Both the position numbers and the translations under genes were made by a program. Shown one piece after another: positions 18,777 through 28,467 of a stretch of 64,000 bases of DNA (positions within the stretch are counted from its first letter, which is position 1; every line of letters begins with the position of its first letter). The notes under the pieces were generated by a model that searched no databases, had not been told where the DNA came from, and was given only the letters and a program-made list of their open reading frames with translations. The DNA is from Actinoplanes xinjiangensis (GTDB taxonomy: Bacteria; Actinomycetota; Actinomycetes; Mycobacteriales; Micromonosporaceae): positions 1 to 64,000 of the forward strand of contig NZ_QGGR01000036.1 of assembly GCF_003148685.1 (NCBI RefSeq), written 5' to 3'.

Positions 18777-20071
18777 GGCTGGTTCTCCTGTCCGCCGGTA
18801 GCGGGGTTGTCGTCGCCGGAGGTGGCGCGGTGCCGTCCTTCCGGCCCGGCTTGGCCCTGGCGGACCCGGATCCGCCACAGGTGTACGCCGGGAAGGATCT
18901 GCCATCGGTCCTCGCCGGTCTGGCGCAGTAGTCCGACGGTCACCAGTTCCGTGGCTGCGGCGCGCACCAGCGCGGGTAGCCGCTCGGCGTATCCGGCGGC
19001 CCATCGCGGCATGTCCTGGCGGACCTCGTCGAACAGCGTCAGGATCTCGTCGGCGCTGATCTCGATGGCATCGTGATACGGCAGGTGTGACAACAACGCG
19101 AGCGCGCCCTGTCGTTCAGTTTTGCGGCCTTGTGGGAAGTCGGCGTCTGATGCTGTCCCGGTCGGGTCGACGACCTCCCACCAGTCCCGGCGGACGGTTG
19201 TGACCAGTCCCAGCGACGAGGCGACGTTCAACGCGCGTTCCCGGCCGGTTGACGTGGCCAGGTAGCCGACGGGGTTCGGGTCGTCGCCCGGATCGGCCGC
19301 TGGGTCGTCGACGACCCGGCGCAGCGCGGTCAATCGGCGTCCTTCTACGCTGGCCTGCCGCTGCACGACGGCGTCTGGTTCGGTGTCTGGCAGCGACACC
19401 GCGGTCAGTGCGGCGACGTGCTGGTCGATCGGCCGGTTGCCGAGCGCCAGCAGGGTCGGCGACAGCGAGGCGAATTTGTTGGCCAGGCTGTCCCGGTCGG
19501 CGGTGATGAAAACTTCTGCGTTCTCGTCGGTGACAGCCCGGTCCAGGTCCGCGTCGACGCTGATCTCTCCGTCGGCCTGCAACAGTTTGATCGCGTCGAC
19601 GATGTCTTCCCGCGCGGCTTGCGCCTGTCGTTTGCCGACGCCCTCGGCGGCGACGATCCGGAACGCCGGAAGCCGGCCGGTGCCGGCTTCCGCGGCGCAC
19701 ACCTGCGCGACCGATTGCAGCAGTTCCCGCAAGCTGATTCGTGGGCGCCGCCACAACTGCTCGCACACCAGTGCGGCCAGTACCAGAACCTGGGCTGGCG
19801 CCAGGTCGCCGCGGCCGGTGCGCCGCTGCAGCCGCGGCCCGCGGTCGCCGGGCACGTCGTCGCGGCGTTTGTGTAACCGCACCACCCCGGAGACGTCGTG
19901 GATGTGCAGACCCCAGCCCAGTTCCGCACGGAAGAAGTCGGTGAGTTCGCGTCGGCCGCGCAGCACAGCCCGGTACCGCAGCGGGTCCTGTGCCGAGGAG
20001 ATCCGGCAGGTGAGCAGCAAGTGCCGGGCTGCGTCGGCCAGATCTGGGTCCAGCATGGGTCGTTCGGTCAC
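18773..20071 (-). CDS. jetB: Wadjet type II JetB, DUF2398 (MukE-like)
   Basis: A 432-residue protein of the TIGR02678/DUF2398 family, the MukE-like winged-helix subunit of type II Wadjet, which bridges the kleisin JetA and the JetC heads. I recognise the family from position, size and the N-terminal ADAARHLLLTCRIS region with the winged-helix core beyond it; no catalytic motif is expected. The start is a GTG at 20,071 overlapping the jetA stop (GTGA), and its own stop overlaps the jetC ATG (ATGA), so the three genes are translationally coupled. The C-terminal 40 residues are polar and probably disordered. Confidence 0.87.
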   Translation of the reverse strand: MTERPMLDPDLADAARHLLLTCRISSAQDPLRYRAVLRGRRELTDFFRAELGWGLHIHDVSGVVRLHKRRDDVPGDRGPRLQRRTGRGDLAPAQVLVLAALVCEQLWRRPRISLRELLQSVAQVCAAEAGTGRLPAFRIVAAEGVGKRQAQAAREDIVDAIKLLQADGEISVDADLDRAVTDENAEVFITADRDSLANKFASLSPTLLALGNRPIDQHVAALTAVSLPDTEPDAVVQRQASVEGRRLTALRRVVDDPAADPGDDPNPVGYLATSTGRERALNVASSLGLVTTVRRDWWEVVDPTGTASDADFPQGRKTERQGALALLSHLPYHDAIEISADEILTLFDEVRQDMPRWAAGYAERLPALVRAAATELVTVGLLRQTGEDRWQILPGVHLWRIRVRQGQAGPEGRHRATSGDDNPATGGQENQP

Positions 20072-21615
20072 GCCGCGCCTTCCTGCGACACCGTCACCGG
20101 TTCGTGCCCGGCCTCAGCCGGTGTCACCGTGACGAGCAGATCCGGTGCCACGAGAACACCTTCCGGGAATCGGATCGGTGTCCGTGTCCCGGGACGGCCC
20201 AGCCGGACACGGACCACGACGCTGGCGCCTTCGGCGTGTGCTTCGCCGTGTCCGGTCGTGGGATCAATGGCGTTGCGGGCGACTTCTACCGCGCCGAGCA
20301 GGATCACCAGCGCGCCGGTTTCCAATCCAGCGAAGTATGTCAAGGGCACCTCGCCGTCAGTGACTAGCAGCTCGGCGAACCGCCGCCGGTTATCGGCGGT
20401 CGCGGCAGCCTTCTGCAATGCGGCCGCGCGAGCGGCGCCGGAGTCCGGCACTTTGCGGGGACGGCCGCTGACCCGGCCGGCGCGTTCGTGTTCACGCAGT
20501 ATGACTTCCACTTGATGCCGGCTCGTTCCGCCTCCAGCAACGGTGGCATGCGCGACGTCTTCTTCGGCGGTGCCGACGACCGCGTGGACTGCCGGCCAAT
20601 GCCCGAACGCCGCCGCGTATACGCGGCGTGCCGCATCGTCGTCGGGCTGGGCGAACAGGCTGTAGGCGAGTTCCCGGAAGTCGGCGGCCAGATCCGAACC
20701 GCGCCGCAGCGCCGTGTAGCGGCGGTCGATCGCCACCAGCAGGGTGTGGACAGCGCCGGCCGCCGATGAGATGAGTCGTTGCACCGATCCCGCAGGCGCG
20801 AACCACGCAGCGAGGTCAGCCAGCCGTCGCACTCGTTCGTCGATCCAGTCCTGCTGGTCGCGGGCGTCGAGGAGCCCCGCGTGCCCGACGGCGGTCTCGA
20901 CCAGGGTGCGGTGTCCGGACGACTCCAGATCGGCCAGTGCTGCCTCGACCCGGCGCAAGGCCCGCCCGTACTCGCGTGGGAACTGCCGTAGCGCTTCGAT
21001 GACGCGATCACGGTTCTCGCCGAACAGCAGATCGTCGGTGACGTCGGACTGCACCATCTGCGCCAGCGCCGCGTAGAAGTCGGCGGTGACCCGCTGCATC
21101 TCTTCCAGGCGGGTCCGGACATCGTCCAGGTCCGTCGGCAGGAGCCCGGCATCGGAAGCGGCGTGTTCGGTCAGGTCACGAACGGTTCGTTCGACGCTGT
21201 CGAGTAGCCGGCTCGGTAACTGCAACGCCCGCCGCGAGTCAACGACCGCGGTTCGTACGGCTGCGACGACTGCCCGGCCGATCTTGGTCAGCGCCCACGC
21301 TTCCTGGCGGCGAACCACTGCGTCCAGGCCCGCGTTCAGGGCCGCATAGTCGCGGAACGGCTCGACCAGCAGAGCACCGGTCAGATAGTCGAGGACGGCG
21401 CGCAGCTCGAGGTCGCTGGACTGGTCACGGAAGCCGATCTCGCGCATCTGTGCGGTGATGTCGGCCAGTGTCGACATGGGTGCTCGGGTGGCCAACTCCT
21501 CTAGGGCCGCCAGAACCGCGGTGTTGCGTTCCCGTGCGAGGTCTTCGCTCTGGCCGAAGCAGCGCCATACGACCGGGTCGATGTCCTGCCACCACAGTCG
21601 TGGCGGGTTCGGCAT
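20068..21615 (-). CDS. jetA: Wadjet type II JetA, DUF2397 kleisin-like subunit
   Basis: A 515-residue protein of the TIGR02677/DUF2397 family and first gene of the Wadjet operon. It is the MukF/kleisin-like subunit that holds JetB and JetC. The N-terminal 100 residues look like a winged-helix domain (LEELATRAPMSTLADITAQM). A helical middle follows, and the C-terminus (GAVEVARNAIDPTTG) matches the family's late conserved region. The ATG at 21,615 has GGGAGG six bases upstream. The order jetA-B-C-D with DUF2397, DUF2398, TIGR02680 and DUF2399 identifies type II rather than type I Wadjet. Confidence 0.87.
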   Translation of the reverse strand: MPNPPRLWWQDIDPVVWRCFGQSEDLARERNTAVLAALEELATRAPMSTLADITAQMREIGFRDQSSDLELRAVLDYLTGALLVEPFRDYAALNAGLDAVVRRQEAWALTKIGRAVVAAVRTAVVDSRRALQLPSRLLDSVERTVRDLTEHAASDAGLLPTDLDDVRTRLEEMQRVTADFYAALAQMVQSDVTDDLLFGENRDRVIEALRQFPREYGRALRRVEAALADLESSGHRTLVETAVGHAGLLDARDQQDWIDERVRRLADLAAWFAPAGSVQRLISSAAGAVHTLLVAIDRRYTALRRGSDLAADFRELAYSLFAQPDDDAARRVYAAAFGHWPAVHAVVGTAEEDVAHATVAGGGTSRHQVEVILREHERAGRVSGRPRKVPDSGAARAAALQKAAATADNRRRFAELLVTDGEVPLTYFAGLETGALVILLGAVEVARNAIDPTTGHGEAHAEGASVVVRVRLGRPGTRTPIRFPEGVLVAPDLLVTVTPAEAGHEPVTVSQEGAA

Positions 21616-22178
21616 GGGCTACCTCCCGACGATCTCGCCCACCGCACCATCTTCGCGGCACTATCCGTCGACACGCTCCGCCACTGTCCGAGATCAATCA
21701 GTGACGGACTCGGTAACCTTACGGCGGAGAGTCAGCCGCGCGCCACGAGGTAACAGAGATCATCTAGGTGGAGTGCGTCGCCGGACGACGGTCTAGAGCC
21801 AGCCGAACGGCTACCAATGTGAGCAACAGAACGCCGGTGTCATGCCGACAGTTCTCGGCAGCATCGAGTTCGAGCATGTTCACCCATTCGGGCGAAGCCG
21901 CGGGATTCGCACCTTCACAGCTCCGATGTCACCGGCCACAGCATCTCGAGCCTGACCACCAAAAGGACCAAGTCCTTTCCCTTGACATGGGTGAGCGGCG
22001 TTGCGGGTTCCATATGTTCAGCATCAGCCAATCGGCCACCGTGCACCCACGCTCTTGGCCTTCACTTTGATGCCTTGACGTTGCTAGCTTGACCGCATGC
22101 AGCGACCGCTTACTCACTCTATGCGATCATTTGTTCGAATGCGATGCCGGACGGTGTGGAGGAGTCAAGGGCGGCCTG
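21616..22178. promoter_or_regulatory. Divergent promoter region between Wadjet and pPIWI-RE operons
   Basis: About 560 bases separating two divergent defence operons. They are clearly less GC-rich than the genes around them between about 21,930 and 22,140, as expected of a promoter region. Open frames here (for example 21,768-22,070) show no domain or ribosome site. Two TTGACN hexamers occur at 22,075-22,080 and 22,089-22,094, but neither has a good -10 at standard distance, so I mark the region rather than a promoter. No regulator gene is adjacent. Confidence 0.4.
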
Positions 22179-23840
22179 GTGAGTGAGGAAGCGGCGGCGC
22201 CCGCAGCCCGTGCCGCCCCGGCGGTGGCCGGCTTGGTGCCTCGGCCGCGTTCCGGTGACGATCTGGCTCCCGTATGGATGGTGCCATCGGGGCTGCGCGG
22301 ATCACCGAATCTCCTGCGGGTCACCTCGTCGCAGCTGAGCGCTTCAGGAAACAGTTGCCCGACGTGCCGAGCAGTCAAAGCCCGACCGGGGCTGCGGGCC
22401 ATGAACTACATCGATGTGGACGAGCCGCCGATGGTGCTCAGTCTGATCATGGACGTACTCGACCGCGTTGAGTCCGGCGAGCCACTCGACGTTGCGCTCG
22501 GCCTTATGGACACAGCTTTTCCGTCGCCGGTGGACGCCGATCCCCGCCGCTATGTCGCCCATGCCGTCGACACCTACCTGACGGCTACCGCCGATCGGCC
22601 ACCGCTGGTGTTGCATCGGCGGATGTGGGCCATCCAGCATGAGTCCGAGGTGGTCCGGGAACTCTGGTCGTGGGGCCGGCGGTATCAGTCCGCCGACGGC
22701 TCGCGGCGGGAACTGCGGTTGCTGCGGTTCAAGAGCGCCGACCCGACGCGACGCACCAAGGAGGAGGTCGCGGTAGCTAGCTACGTCACCGCCTTCGGGT
22801 CGACCGCCCGGCAGGGCGAGTACTGGAACGAACCGTTCGAGCTCTTCGACGGACCGAAGCCAGACCAGGTGACGGTTCTGGAAGTCGGGCTGTTCGACGG
22901 CTCCCGGGAGATCCTGTTCGACGGCACAGCGACCCAGGCGCGCGATAAGTACAACGCCGAGGGCCGTAAGGAAGTCTCAGTCCTGTTGAACGGCACCGGT
23001 GTACGGCCGGGCGGCGACTGCCCGAAGTGCCGACTCAAGGCCGCCTGCCCGGCTGTTGCTCGCACCGGTAATCTGCTCGGCGTCGTGGCCCACCCACGAA
23101 CACGGCTGCGGAAGGTGTCGGTCAGCGATCTGCGCTATTACGAACGCTGCCCGGCCAGGTACCGACTGCAGTCAATGTCGTTGCCCCGCCTCAACGAGTA
23201 CGACCGGTATGCGCGGCTGGGCAAGGCCGTCCACAACGTCCTGGAACAGCGACATGCCACCGGCACCCGTCCGTGCTCGGCGGCGGACCTGCCCGACGGC
23301 GACGAGTGGGTGAAGGGGTGGGACCTCGACGAGCGCGAGGTGCGGGCGGGCGTGAAAATGCTGGCCAACCATGCACTGGTCTGCCCTCTGCACACCGGTA
23401 CCGGGCTACTCGTCGAACCCACCTTTGCCTTCCACGACACCTCGGCCCAGGCAATGGTCATCGCCACACCTGACCTGGTCTATCGGGACAGGGGCGCCTG
23501 GGTCTGGCGCGAGACCAAGACCACGCAGCGGCCGGCGAGCACCCGTCCGGTCCTGGAGCTGTACCCGCAGCTCGCGTTGGCGACCACCGTCCTTGCAGCC
23601 GGGCTGCTGGGCGGCGACGTCAGCCGTGCCCGGGTCGAACTCGAGGTACTGCGGCCGGGGTCCTCCGATCTGGTGCCGTTCGACCCGCATGAGCCTGCGA
23701 ATCTGGCACAAGCGCGCGAGGTACTGCGTAAACTCGCCCAGCCCTGGCGCGACGACACGGACTTTCCGGCGCGGCCGGGCGAAAACTGTCGTACCTGTCC
23801 GGTACGTAGATGGTGTCCATCCACCCTCGCCCCGGAGTAG
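22179..23840 (+). CDS. Tandem RecB/Cas4-like PD-(D/E)XK protein with Fe-S cysteines, pPIWI-RE operon
   Basis: A 553-residue protein. The C-terminal half (about 310-553) is a RecB/AddB/Cas4-type nuclease: Cys324, His352 in the G-x3-H-x2-LE motif, Asp432, Glu445-x-Lys447, Gln464, and the Fe-S tail C537-x2-C540-x5-C546. The N-terminal half repeats the layout, with Cys60, a lysine at 185, and C281-x2-C284-x5-C290 after RPGGDC (compare RPGENC later), but it lacks the acidic residues. It appears to be an internal duplication with one inactive copy. The start is the GTG at 22,179 with GGAGG upstream; a TTG/ATG further up would add 30 Cys-rich residues. It overlaps the next gene by 31 bases. Confidence 0.8.
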   Translation: MSEEAAAPAARAAPAVAGLVPRPRSGDDLAPVWMVPSGLRGSPNLLRVTSSQLSASGNSCPTCRAVKARPGLRAMNYIDVDEPPMVLSLIMDVLDRVESGEPLDVALGLMDTAFPSPVDADPRRYVAHAVDTYLTATADRPPLVLHRRMWAIQHESEVVRELWSWGRRYQSADGSRRELRLLRFKSADPTRRTKEEVAVASYVTAFGSTARQGEYWNEPFELFDGPKPDQVTVLEVGLFDGSREILFDGTATQARDKYNAEGRKEVSVLLNGTGVRPGGDCPKCRLKAACPAVARTGNLLGVVAHPRTRLRKVSVSDLRYYERCPARYRLQSMSLPRLNEYDRYARLGKAVHNVLEQRHATGTRPCSAADLPDGDEWVKGWDLDEREVRAGVKMLANHALVCPLHTGTGLLVEPTFAFHDTSAQAMVIATPDLVYRDRGAWVWRETKTTQRPASTRPVLELYPQLALATTVLAAGLLGGDVSRARVELEVLRPGSSDLVPFDPHEPANLAQAREVLRKLAQPWRDDTDFPARPGENCRTCPVRRWCPSTLAPE

Positions 23841-25000
23841 CCCTGGAGTCCCGTGTGCCCGCAGCCGCCACTGCACCGCCCGACCTGTCCGCGTTCTCCG
23901 GCGTGAAACTGTTGCGCCTGGTCGCGACCGCCGTGATCGACCTGTCCCGGCATGCGCGGACCCCGGAGCCGGTGTACTCGGACAACGTGCAGAAGGCCTA
24001 TAACCACGTCGTGGTGCAGAGCCTGCTGCGCGGCACGGCACCGCCGGCGAGTGTCACCGAGCTGGCCGAGTGGGCCGCCACGAAGCCGCTGGGCCAGTGG
24101 CCACTGGAGCTTCCCGACGACGTCGAACCGGTCGAGGAGTACCTCGTCGATGCCGACACCCGAACCCCGACCCAGCTGTGTTACGAGTGGCACGTCCCCG
24201 CGCAGGACGCTGCGGCCGAGTTGTTCGAGAACGAGGTCATCCGGGACGTATTCATCCAGTGCGAGGCCGCCGGCGCACCGGCCGCCTACACGGCGTTCCG
24301 GCAGCTCCTAGTCGAACATCCGGTGCTCACCGGCGTGCAGATGGCCATACTGCTCGGCGAGGCGCCGGACCTGGGGCTGGTCATGGAGACCGTCAAGCGC
24401 TGCTACGAGCCCGCCCCCGCGGCCTTCAGGGCCGGTGATGGCACGTTCACGACCTGTGCCCGCTGCGGCTGCCTGCTCAAACCGTATGGAACCGGCTGGC
24501 GGTGCGAACTCGATCGATGCCGCCGCGAACAGCGGCCCACCCCCGGCGGGCAGATCAACCCGGCCGCGACCGGTGGGGTCCTGCAGCTGCGGGCGCCGCT
24601 GCGGATGTTCATCACCGGGCCGGGCCTCGCCGAGATCGATCTGCAGAAAGCGCTCGCCCGCCGCGGGCTCCCGGCCGAGATGTGGCCCGGGTGCGACGCC
24701 TACGACCTGCGGATCACCCTGCCGAACAAGGCGGTCTGGGCGATCGACGTCAAGGATCGGGCGAATCCCGCCCTGCTCGGGCACACCGCCACCGCGCTGC
24801 GCCATCAGCCCCGCTACGACGAGGCGTATCTCGTGGTTCCGGCGTATCGCTTCGCCGACCGGGAGGACTACGCGCGCGTGTTCAAGCACTACTGCCCGCC
24901 CGAGGTGGCCTCGCGGCTGCGGCTGATGAGCGACACCCAGTTCCTGCGGCACGTCTCGCGGACCCTGACCCGCCTCGACGGGCAGGCCGCTGATGCGTGA
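23810..25000 (+). CDS. pPIWI-RE-associated restriction endonuclease (Y + zinc + REase domains)
   Basis: A 396-residue protein matching the REase component of pPIWI-RE gene islands. An N-terminal helical region corresponds to the Y domain. A zinc-binding knuckle follows (C216-x2-C219 and C232-x4-C237), then a C-terminal PD-(D/E)XK nuclease with Glu275, Asp299 and Asp313-x-Lys315 (WAIDVKD). It would be the DNA-cleaving effector of the system. The start may be the ATG at 23,810 (inside the previous gene) or the GTG at 23,855. Its stop overlaps the helicase start by 8 bases, so the genes are coupled. Confidence 0.82.
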   Translation: MVSIHPRPGVALESRVPAAATAPPDLSAFSGVKLLRLVATAVIDLSRHARTPEPVYSDNVQKAYNHVVVQSLLRGTAPPASVTELAEWAATKPLGQWPLELPDDVEPVEEYLVDADTRTPTQLCYEWHVPAQDAAAELFENEVIRDVFIQCEAAGAPAAYTAFRQLLVEHPVLTGVQMAILLGEAPDLGLVMETVKRCYEPAPAAFRAGDGTFTTCARCGCLLKPYGTGWRCELDRCRREQRPTPGGQINPAATGGVLQLRAPLRMFITGPGLAEIDLQKALARRGLPAEMWPGCDAYDLRITLPNKAVWAIDVKDRANPALLGHTATALRHQPRYDEAYLVVPAYRFADREDYARVFKHYCPPEVASRLRLMSDTQFLRHVSRTLTRLDGQAADA

Positions 25001-28000
25001 CCGGAGCAGCTGGCACAAGGAGCTGATGGCCGAACTGTCCCCGGTGTGGCCGCGTACCAGTAGCGGCCTACAGCTGAGCGACCTGCTGGACGTCGAACTG
25101 GGCCTCTACCTGCTACACACTGTGATGCCGCACCGGGCCGCCGGTGACGCGTGGACACTGTTGAGCGGCTACCCCTACGGCGAAGCGTTCGGTGACGTGC
25201 GCAGCCCGCGGGATCGGCTGATGATCCGCCGTGCCCGGCACTACCTGTGGGACCGCGCCCGCCGCTACACCTGGCGCAACTCGCTCGCGCTCTACCGTGA
25301 GGTCGAGATCCGGCTACGTGGCTTCGACCTCGACGGCCTCGACTCCCCGCCCCGGCGGCAGCAGCCCTCTCGCGCCGCCAGCCGATTCGAGACGTTTCAG
25401 CGGCTGCTGAGCTCACCGCCGCCGCTGGAACGCCACCAGCTGAACATCGCCGGCGCGGGCGAGCACGTCTTCCAGGTCCGTGACCAGCGGTACTCCGCTC
25501 GGATCCCCGCCGTGCTGGTCGAGCAGAGCACGCCGCTGCGCCACGATCTCGACGCGCTGCCTCCGGGCAAAGGGGCGCCGATTACCGCCAGCTGGGAGCA
25601 GCTGAGGGCGGCCGCGGCGGTGATGGACGACATCGAAGAGCGGGGCAGCGGGAAAACCAACCAATGGGCCCGCCGTCTCGACCGGGTGGCGCTGTTCACC
25701 CGGGATGAGACCGCCCGGGAATACGTGGTCAGCAGTGACCTGCGTATCGAGCAGCTCATGCATATGGTCGGCATGGTCGGCGCCGGCAAGTCGACCATAC
25801 GGGACATCCTCACCTACCACCTGGCTACCGACCCGGCCTGCCGGCGTCATGTCACCATCGTCGTCGGTGACGTCGCCGAGATGCTCACCATCACCGCCCA
25901 GTTCAACCGGCTCGGCGTGCCCGCCGCTCCCGTGCTCGGGCATTCCACCCTGGAACGCAATATCCAGCGCCTGCACCGCCGTGCCGAAGCCGGTGCGGAA
26001 ACGATGTTGGCCCACCAGCATCCCGGTTTCGCCTACCTGTCCAGCGCCTGCCCGCTGGATGCGCTGCGCGGCTTCGAAGCCCGCCGCGCGCTGCGCATCG
26101 GGGAGGCACCGTGTGACCGCCTCTACGCCGACCCGGAGGCCGACGGCGCGGGTGCCAGCACGTCGGCGGGCGGCGGCAGGTCGCGAGGGCTGGCCCGGCA
26201 AGGGTGCCCGCTCTGGTATAGCTGCCCGCGCCACAACGGCGCTCGGGACCTGGTTACCGCCCGGGTGTGGGTCGCCACCCCGGCCTCGCTCGTGCACAGC
26301 CGGGTGCCCGCCCACCTGACCAGCAAGACCATCCGCTATGCCGAGCTCGCCTGCCGGCGCAGTGACCTGATCATCGTGGACGAGGCCGACCGGGTCCAGA
26401 TGCAGCTGGATACCGCGTTCGCGCCGGCCGCGACCCTGGTCGCCCAGGGCAGCGAGTCTTGGCTGGACGAGGTCGGGAAACACAAACTCACCGAGCTGGC
26501 ACGTCAGGCCCGGCTGCAGCTGTCGCGCTACGACATCGACGACTGGGGCAACGCGCTCAACACCGTCATCGCCGCCACCGATCGCATCTACTCGATGCTG
26601 ATCACTAACGAGCCGCTGCGTCGCTGGATCACCCAGGACTACTTCTCCGCGATGACCCTTCACCAGTGGCTGCTCAACGAGTGGTTCCCCCAGCTGCGCC
26701 GCGACCAGAACAGCGATGAACCCGCCGACGATACCGACCTTGCCGGGCAACGGGCGGCGATGGCCCGCGTCGACCAGGTCCTCGACCGGTTCCGCGACAA
26801 CCCGCTCTCCCCGGTGCAGCCGTCCGGCCCGGACGACACGGTCACCGTCCTGGTCAACTCGCTGGTCAACACCGCCACCGAGCTGCTGCACGCGCAACGC
26901 GGCGAAACCGGCCGCCGCTACCTGCGCGACCGTCTGCGCACCCTCATCGGTGAGCTCGTGCCCGGGGACAGCCCGGTGCTCGGCGCTGGGGAGGCCAACC
27001 TCGACCGGTTCGAATTCACCCTGGTGCTGGCCGTGCTGCACAACCGACTCAACTTCGTCACTACCCTGTGGCCGAGGGTCGAGGCCGCTCTGAACCTGGA
27101 AGCCACCTCGAACGTGCTCTCCCGGCGGCCGCCCAAGGACTACATGCCGATCGTGCCCGAGTCGCCGATGGGTAACGTGCTGGGCTTCCAGTTCCAGGCC
27201 GGGGAACGCAACGCCGACGGGGAGCAGAGCGGCGAGCTGCGGTTCTTCCGCTGCAACGGAGTCGGCCGAGAACTGCTGCTGGAACTGACCGGCATCCCCG
27301 CCATCGACGACCGGCCCGGCCCCAACGTGCTGCTCATGTCGGCCACCAGCTGGGCCGGCACCTCCAGCCGCTACCACCTGCACGCCACCGTCGATGCGAT
27401 CCTGCGCCCGCACGACCACGAGATCGCCGCGATCAAGCAGAGCCGGTTCCGGACCGAATTCCTGTACCGGCCCGACAGCACCGAAGCGTTGCGGCTCTCC
27501 GGCGTCGACCCGCAACGACGCCCGCAGCAGCTCGAGCAGATGCTGCACGCCCTGGCTGTCCCCGACCGCACTCTCGCCGGCGCGACCTCCCTTTTGCATC
27601 AGGAACTCGACGCCATTCCCGACCCGCAACGACGCCGGATCCTGCTGCTGGTCGGCAGCTACGCCGAAGCCGCGCACGCCGGCACCTACCTCAACAGCCA
27701 GCCCGAGTGGGCCGGCAACGTCACTGTGCTGGTCGCTGACGACACCGACCTCGACCACTCCTGGAACACCCTGTCCGCCCAGCACGGGCGCCGCTACCTG
27801 CGCCGCGGCGAGATCACCACATTCCCCGACGCTGGCGGGCAACTGCTCATCGCGCCGCTGCTGTCGGTCGAACGCGGCCACAACATCGTCACCCCCGGCG
27901 GTAAAGCCGCCATCGGAAGCGTCTACTTCCTGGCCCGCCCGCACCACCGGCCCGACGACATCACACTGGCGACCCAAGCCATCAACGACTGGGCGGTTCG

Positions 28001-28436
28001 CCAATACCGCGGCGCTGGCCGCCCGTTCCAGCAACTCGTCCTCGCCCAGGGCACCCCGGACGCGGCCGGCGTCCGGTTTAGGCAGGAAGCCAGCCGCCGC
28101 TGGCATCGCTACCTGACCCGCCGCCTGTCCTGGACCAGCCTGCCCGCCGACGAGAAATCCTCATTCACCTGGGACCAACTGGTCGTTATCTGGCAGGTCA
28201 TCGGCCGGCTCGTCCGCGGCGGCGTCGCCGCCCGCGTCTACTTCGTCGACGGCGCGTTCTCTCCCCGCGAGGCCGGTTTCAAAGGCGCCGACACCCCCGA
28301 AACCAGCCTGCTGCGCAGCATGATCCACGAGCTCGACCCGTATTTCGATCCGGCCAGCGCCGTCGACCCGCTCGACCGTTCCCTGGTGCGAGCCCTCTAC
28401 CAGCCCCTTTACGACGCGCTGCGCGCCATGGGCTGA
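24993..28436 (+). CDS. pPIWI-RE-associated DinG/XPD-like Fe-S helicase (Z domain)
   Basis: A 1,147-residue SF2 helicase of the DinG/XPD type known from pPIWI-RE islands. Walker A GMVGAGKST lies at about residues 260-268. Four cysteines in the right place for a 4Fe-4S cluster follow (353, 374, 405, 411). The DEAD box is IIVDEADRV near 463. A late helicase region contains LLSVERGHNIV. The N-terminal 240 residues are the island-specific part. It is predicted to unwind duplex or displace strands for the guide-loaded pPIWI-RE protein. The ATG at 24,993 lies within the end of the REase gene. The opposite strand is also open for nearly 900 codons, a high-GC artefact. Confidence 0.85.
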   Translation: MRDRSSWHKELMAELSPVWPRTSSGLQLSDLLDVELGLYLLHTVMPHRAAGDAWTLLSGYPYGEAFGDVRSPRDRLMIRRARHYLWDRARRYTWRNSLALYREVEIRLRGFDLDGLDSPPRRQQPSRAASRFETFQRLLSSPPPLERHQLNIAGAGEHVFQVRDQRYSARIPAVLVEQSTPLRHDLDALPPGKGAPITASWEQLRAAAAVMDDIEERGSGKTNQWARRLDRVALFTRDETAREYVVSSDLRIEQLMHMVGMVGAGKSTIRDILTYHLATDPACRRHVTIVVGDVAEMLTITAQFNRLGVPAAPVLGHSTLERNIQRLHRRAEAGAETMLAHQHPGFAYLSSACPLDALRGFEARRALRIGEAPCDRLYADPEADGAGASTSAGGGRSRGLARQGCPLWYSCPRHNGARDLVTARVWVATPASLVHSRVPAHLTSKTIRYAELACRRSDLIIVDEADRVQMQLDTAFAPAATLVAQGSESWLDEVGKHKLTELARQARLQLSRYDIDDWGNALNTVIAATDRIYSMLITNEPLRRWITQDYFSAMTLHQWLLNEWFPQLRRDQNSDEPADDTDLAGQRAAMARVDQVLDRFRDNPLSPVQPSGPDDTVTVLVNSLVNTATELLHAQRGETGRRYLRDRLRTLIGELVPGDSPVLGAGEANLDRFEFTLVLAVLHNRLNFVTTLWPRVEAALNLEATSNVLSRRPPKDYMPIVPESPMGNVLGFQFQAGERNADGEQSGELRFFRCNGVGRELLLELTGIPAIDDRPGPNVLLMSATSWAGTSSRYHLHATVDAILRPHDHEIAAIKQSRFRTEFLYRPDSTEALRLSGVDPQRRPQQLEQMLHALAVPDRTLAGATSLLHQELDAIPDPQRRRILLLVGSYAEAAHAGTYLNSQPEWAGNVTVLVADDTDLDHSWNTLSAQHGRRYLRRGEITTFPDAGGQLLIAPLLSVERGHNIVTPGGKAAIGSVYFLARPHHRPDDITLATQAINDWAVRQYRGAGRPFQQLVLAQGTPDAAGVRFRQEASRRWHRYLTRRLSWTSLPADEKSSFTWDQLVVIWQVIGRLVRGGVAARVYFVDGAFSPREAGFKGADTPETSLLRSMIHELDPYFDPASAVDPLDRSLVRALYQPLYDALRAMG

Positions 28437-28467
28437 CCAGCCTGGCACGCCCCCGAAAGGACCCCGC

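Noticed and set aside
12567..21615. Type I Wadjet
   Set aside because: The four proteins correspond to DUF2397, DUF2398, TIGR02680 and DUF2399, the type II set; type I would carry DUF3375, DUF4194 and DUF3322/DUF2220.
25413..28106. A minus-strand open frame of nearly 900 codons opposite the pPIWI-RE helicase
   Set aside because: It mirrors the helicase gene, has no domain, and long antisense frames are expected in high-GC DNA; the plus-strand frame carries all helicase and Fe-S motifs.
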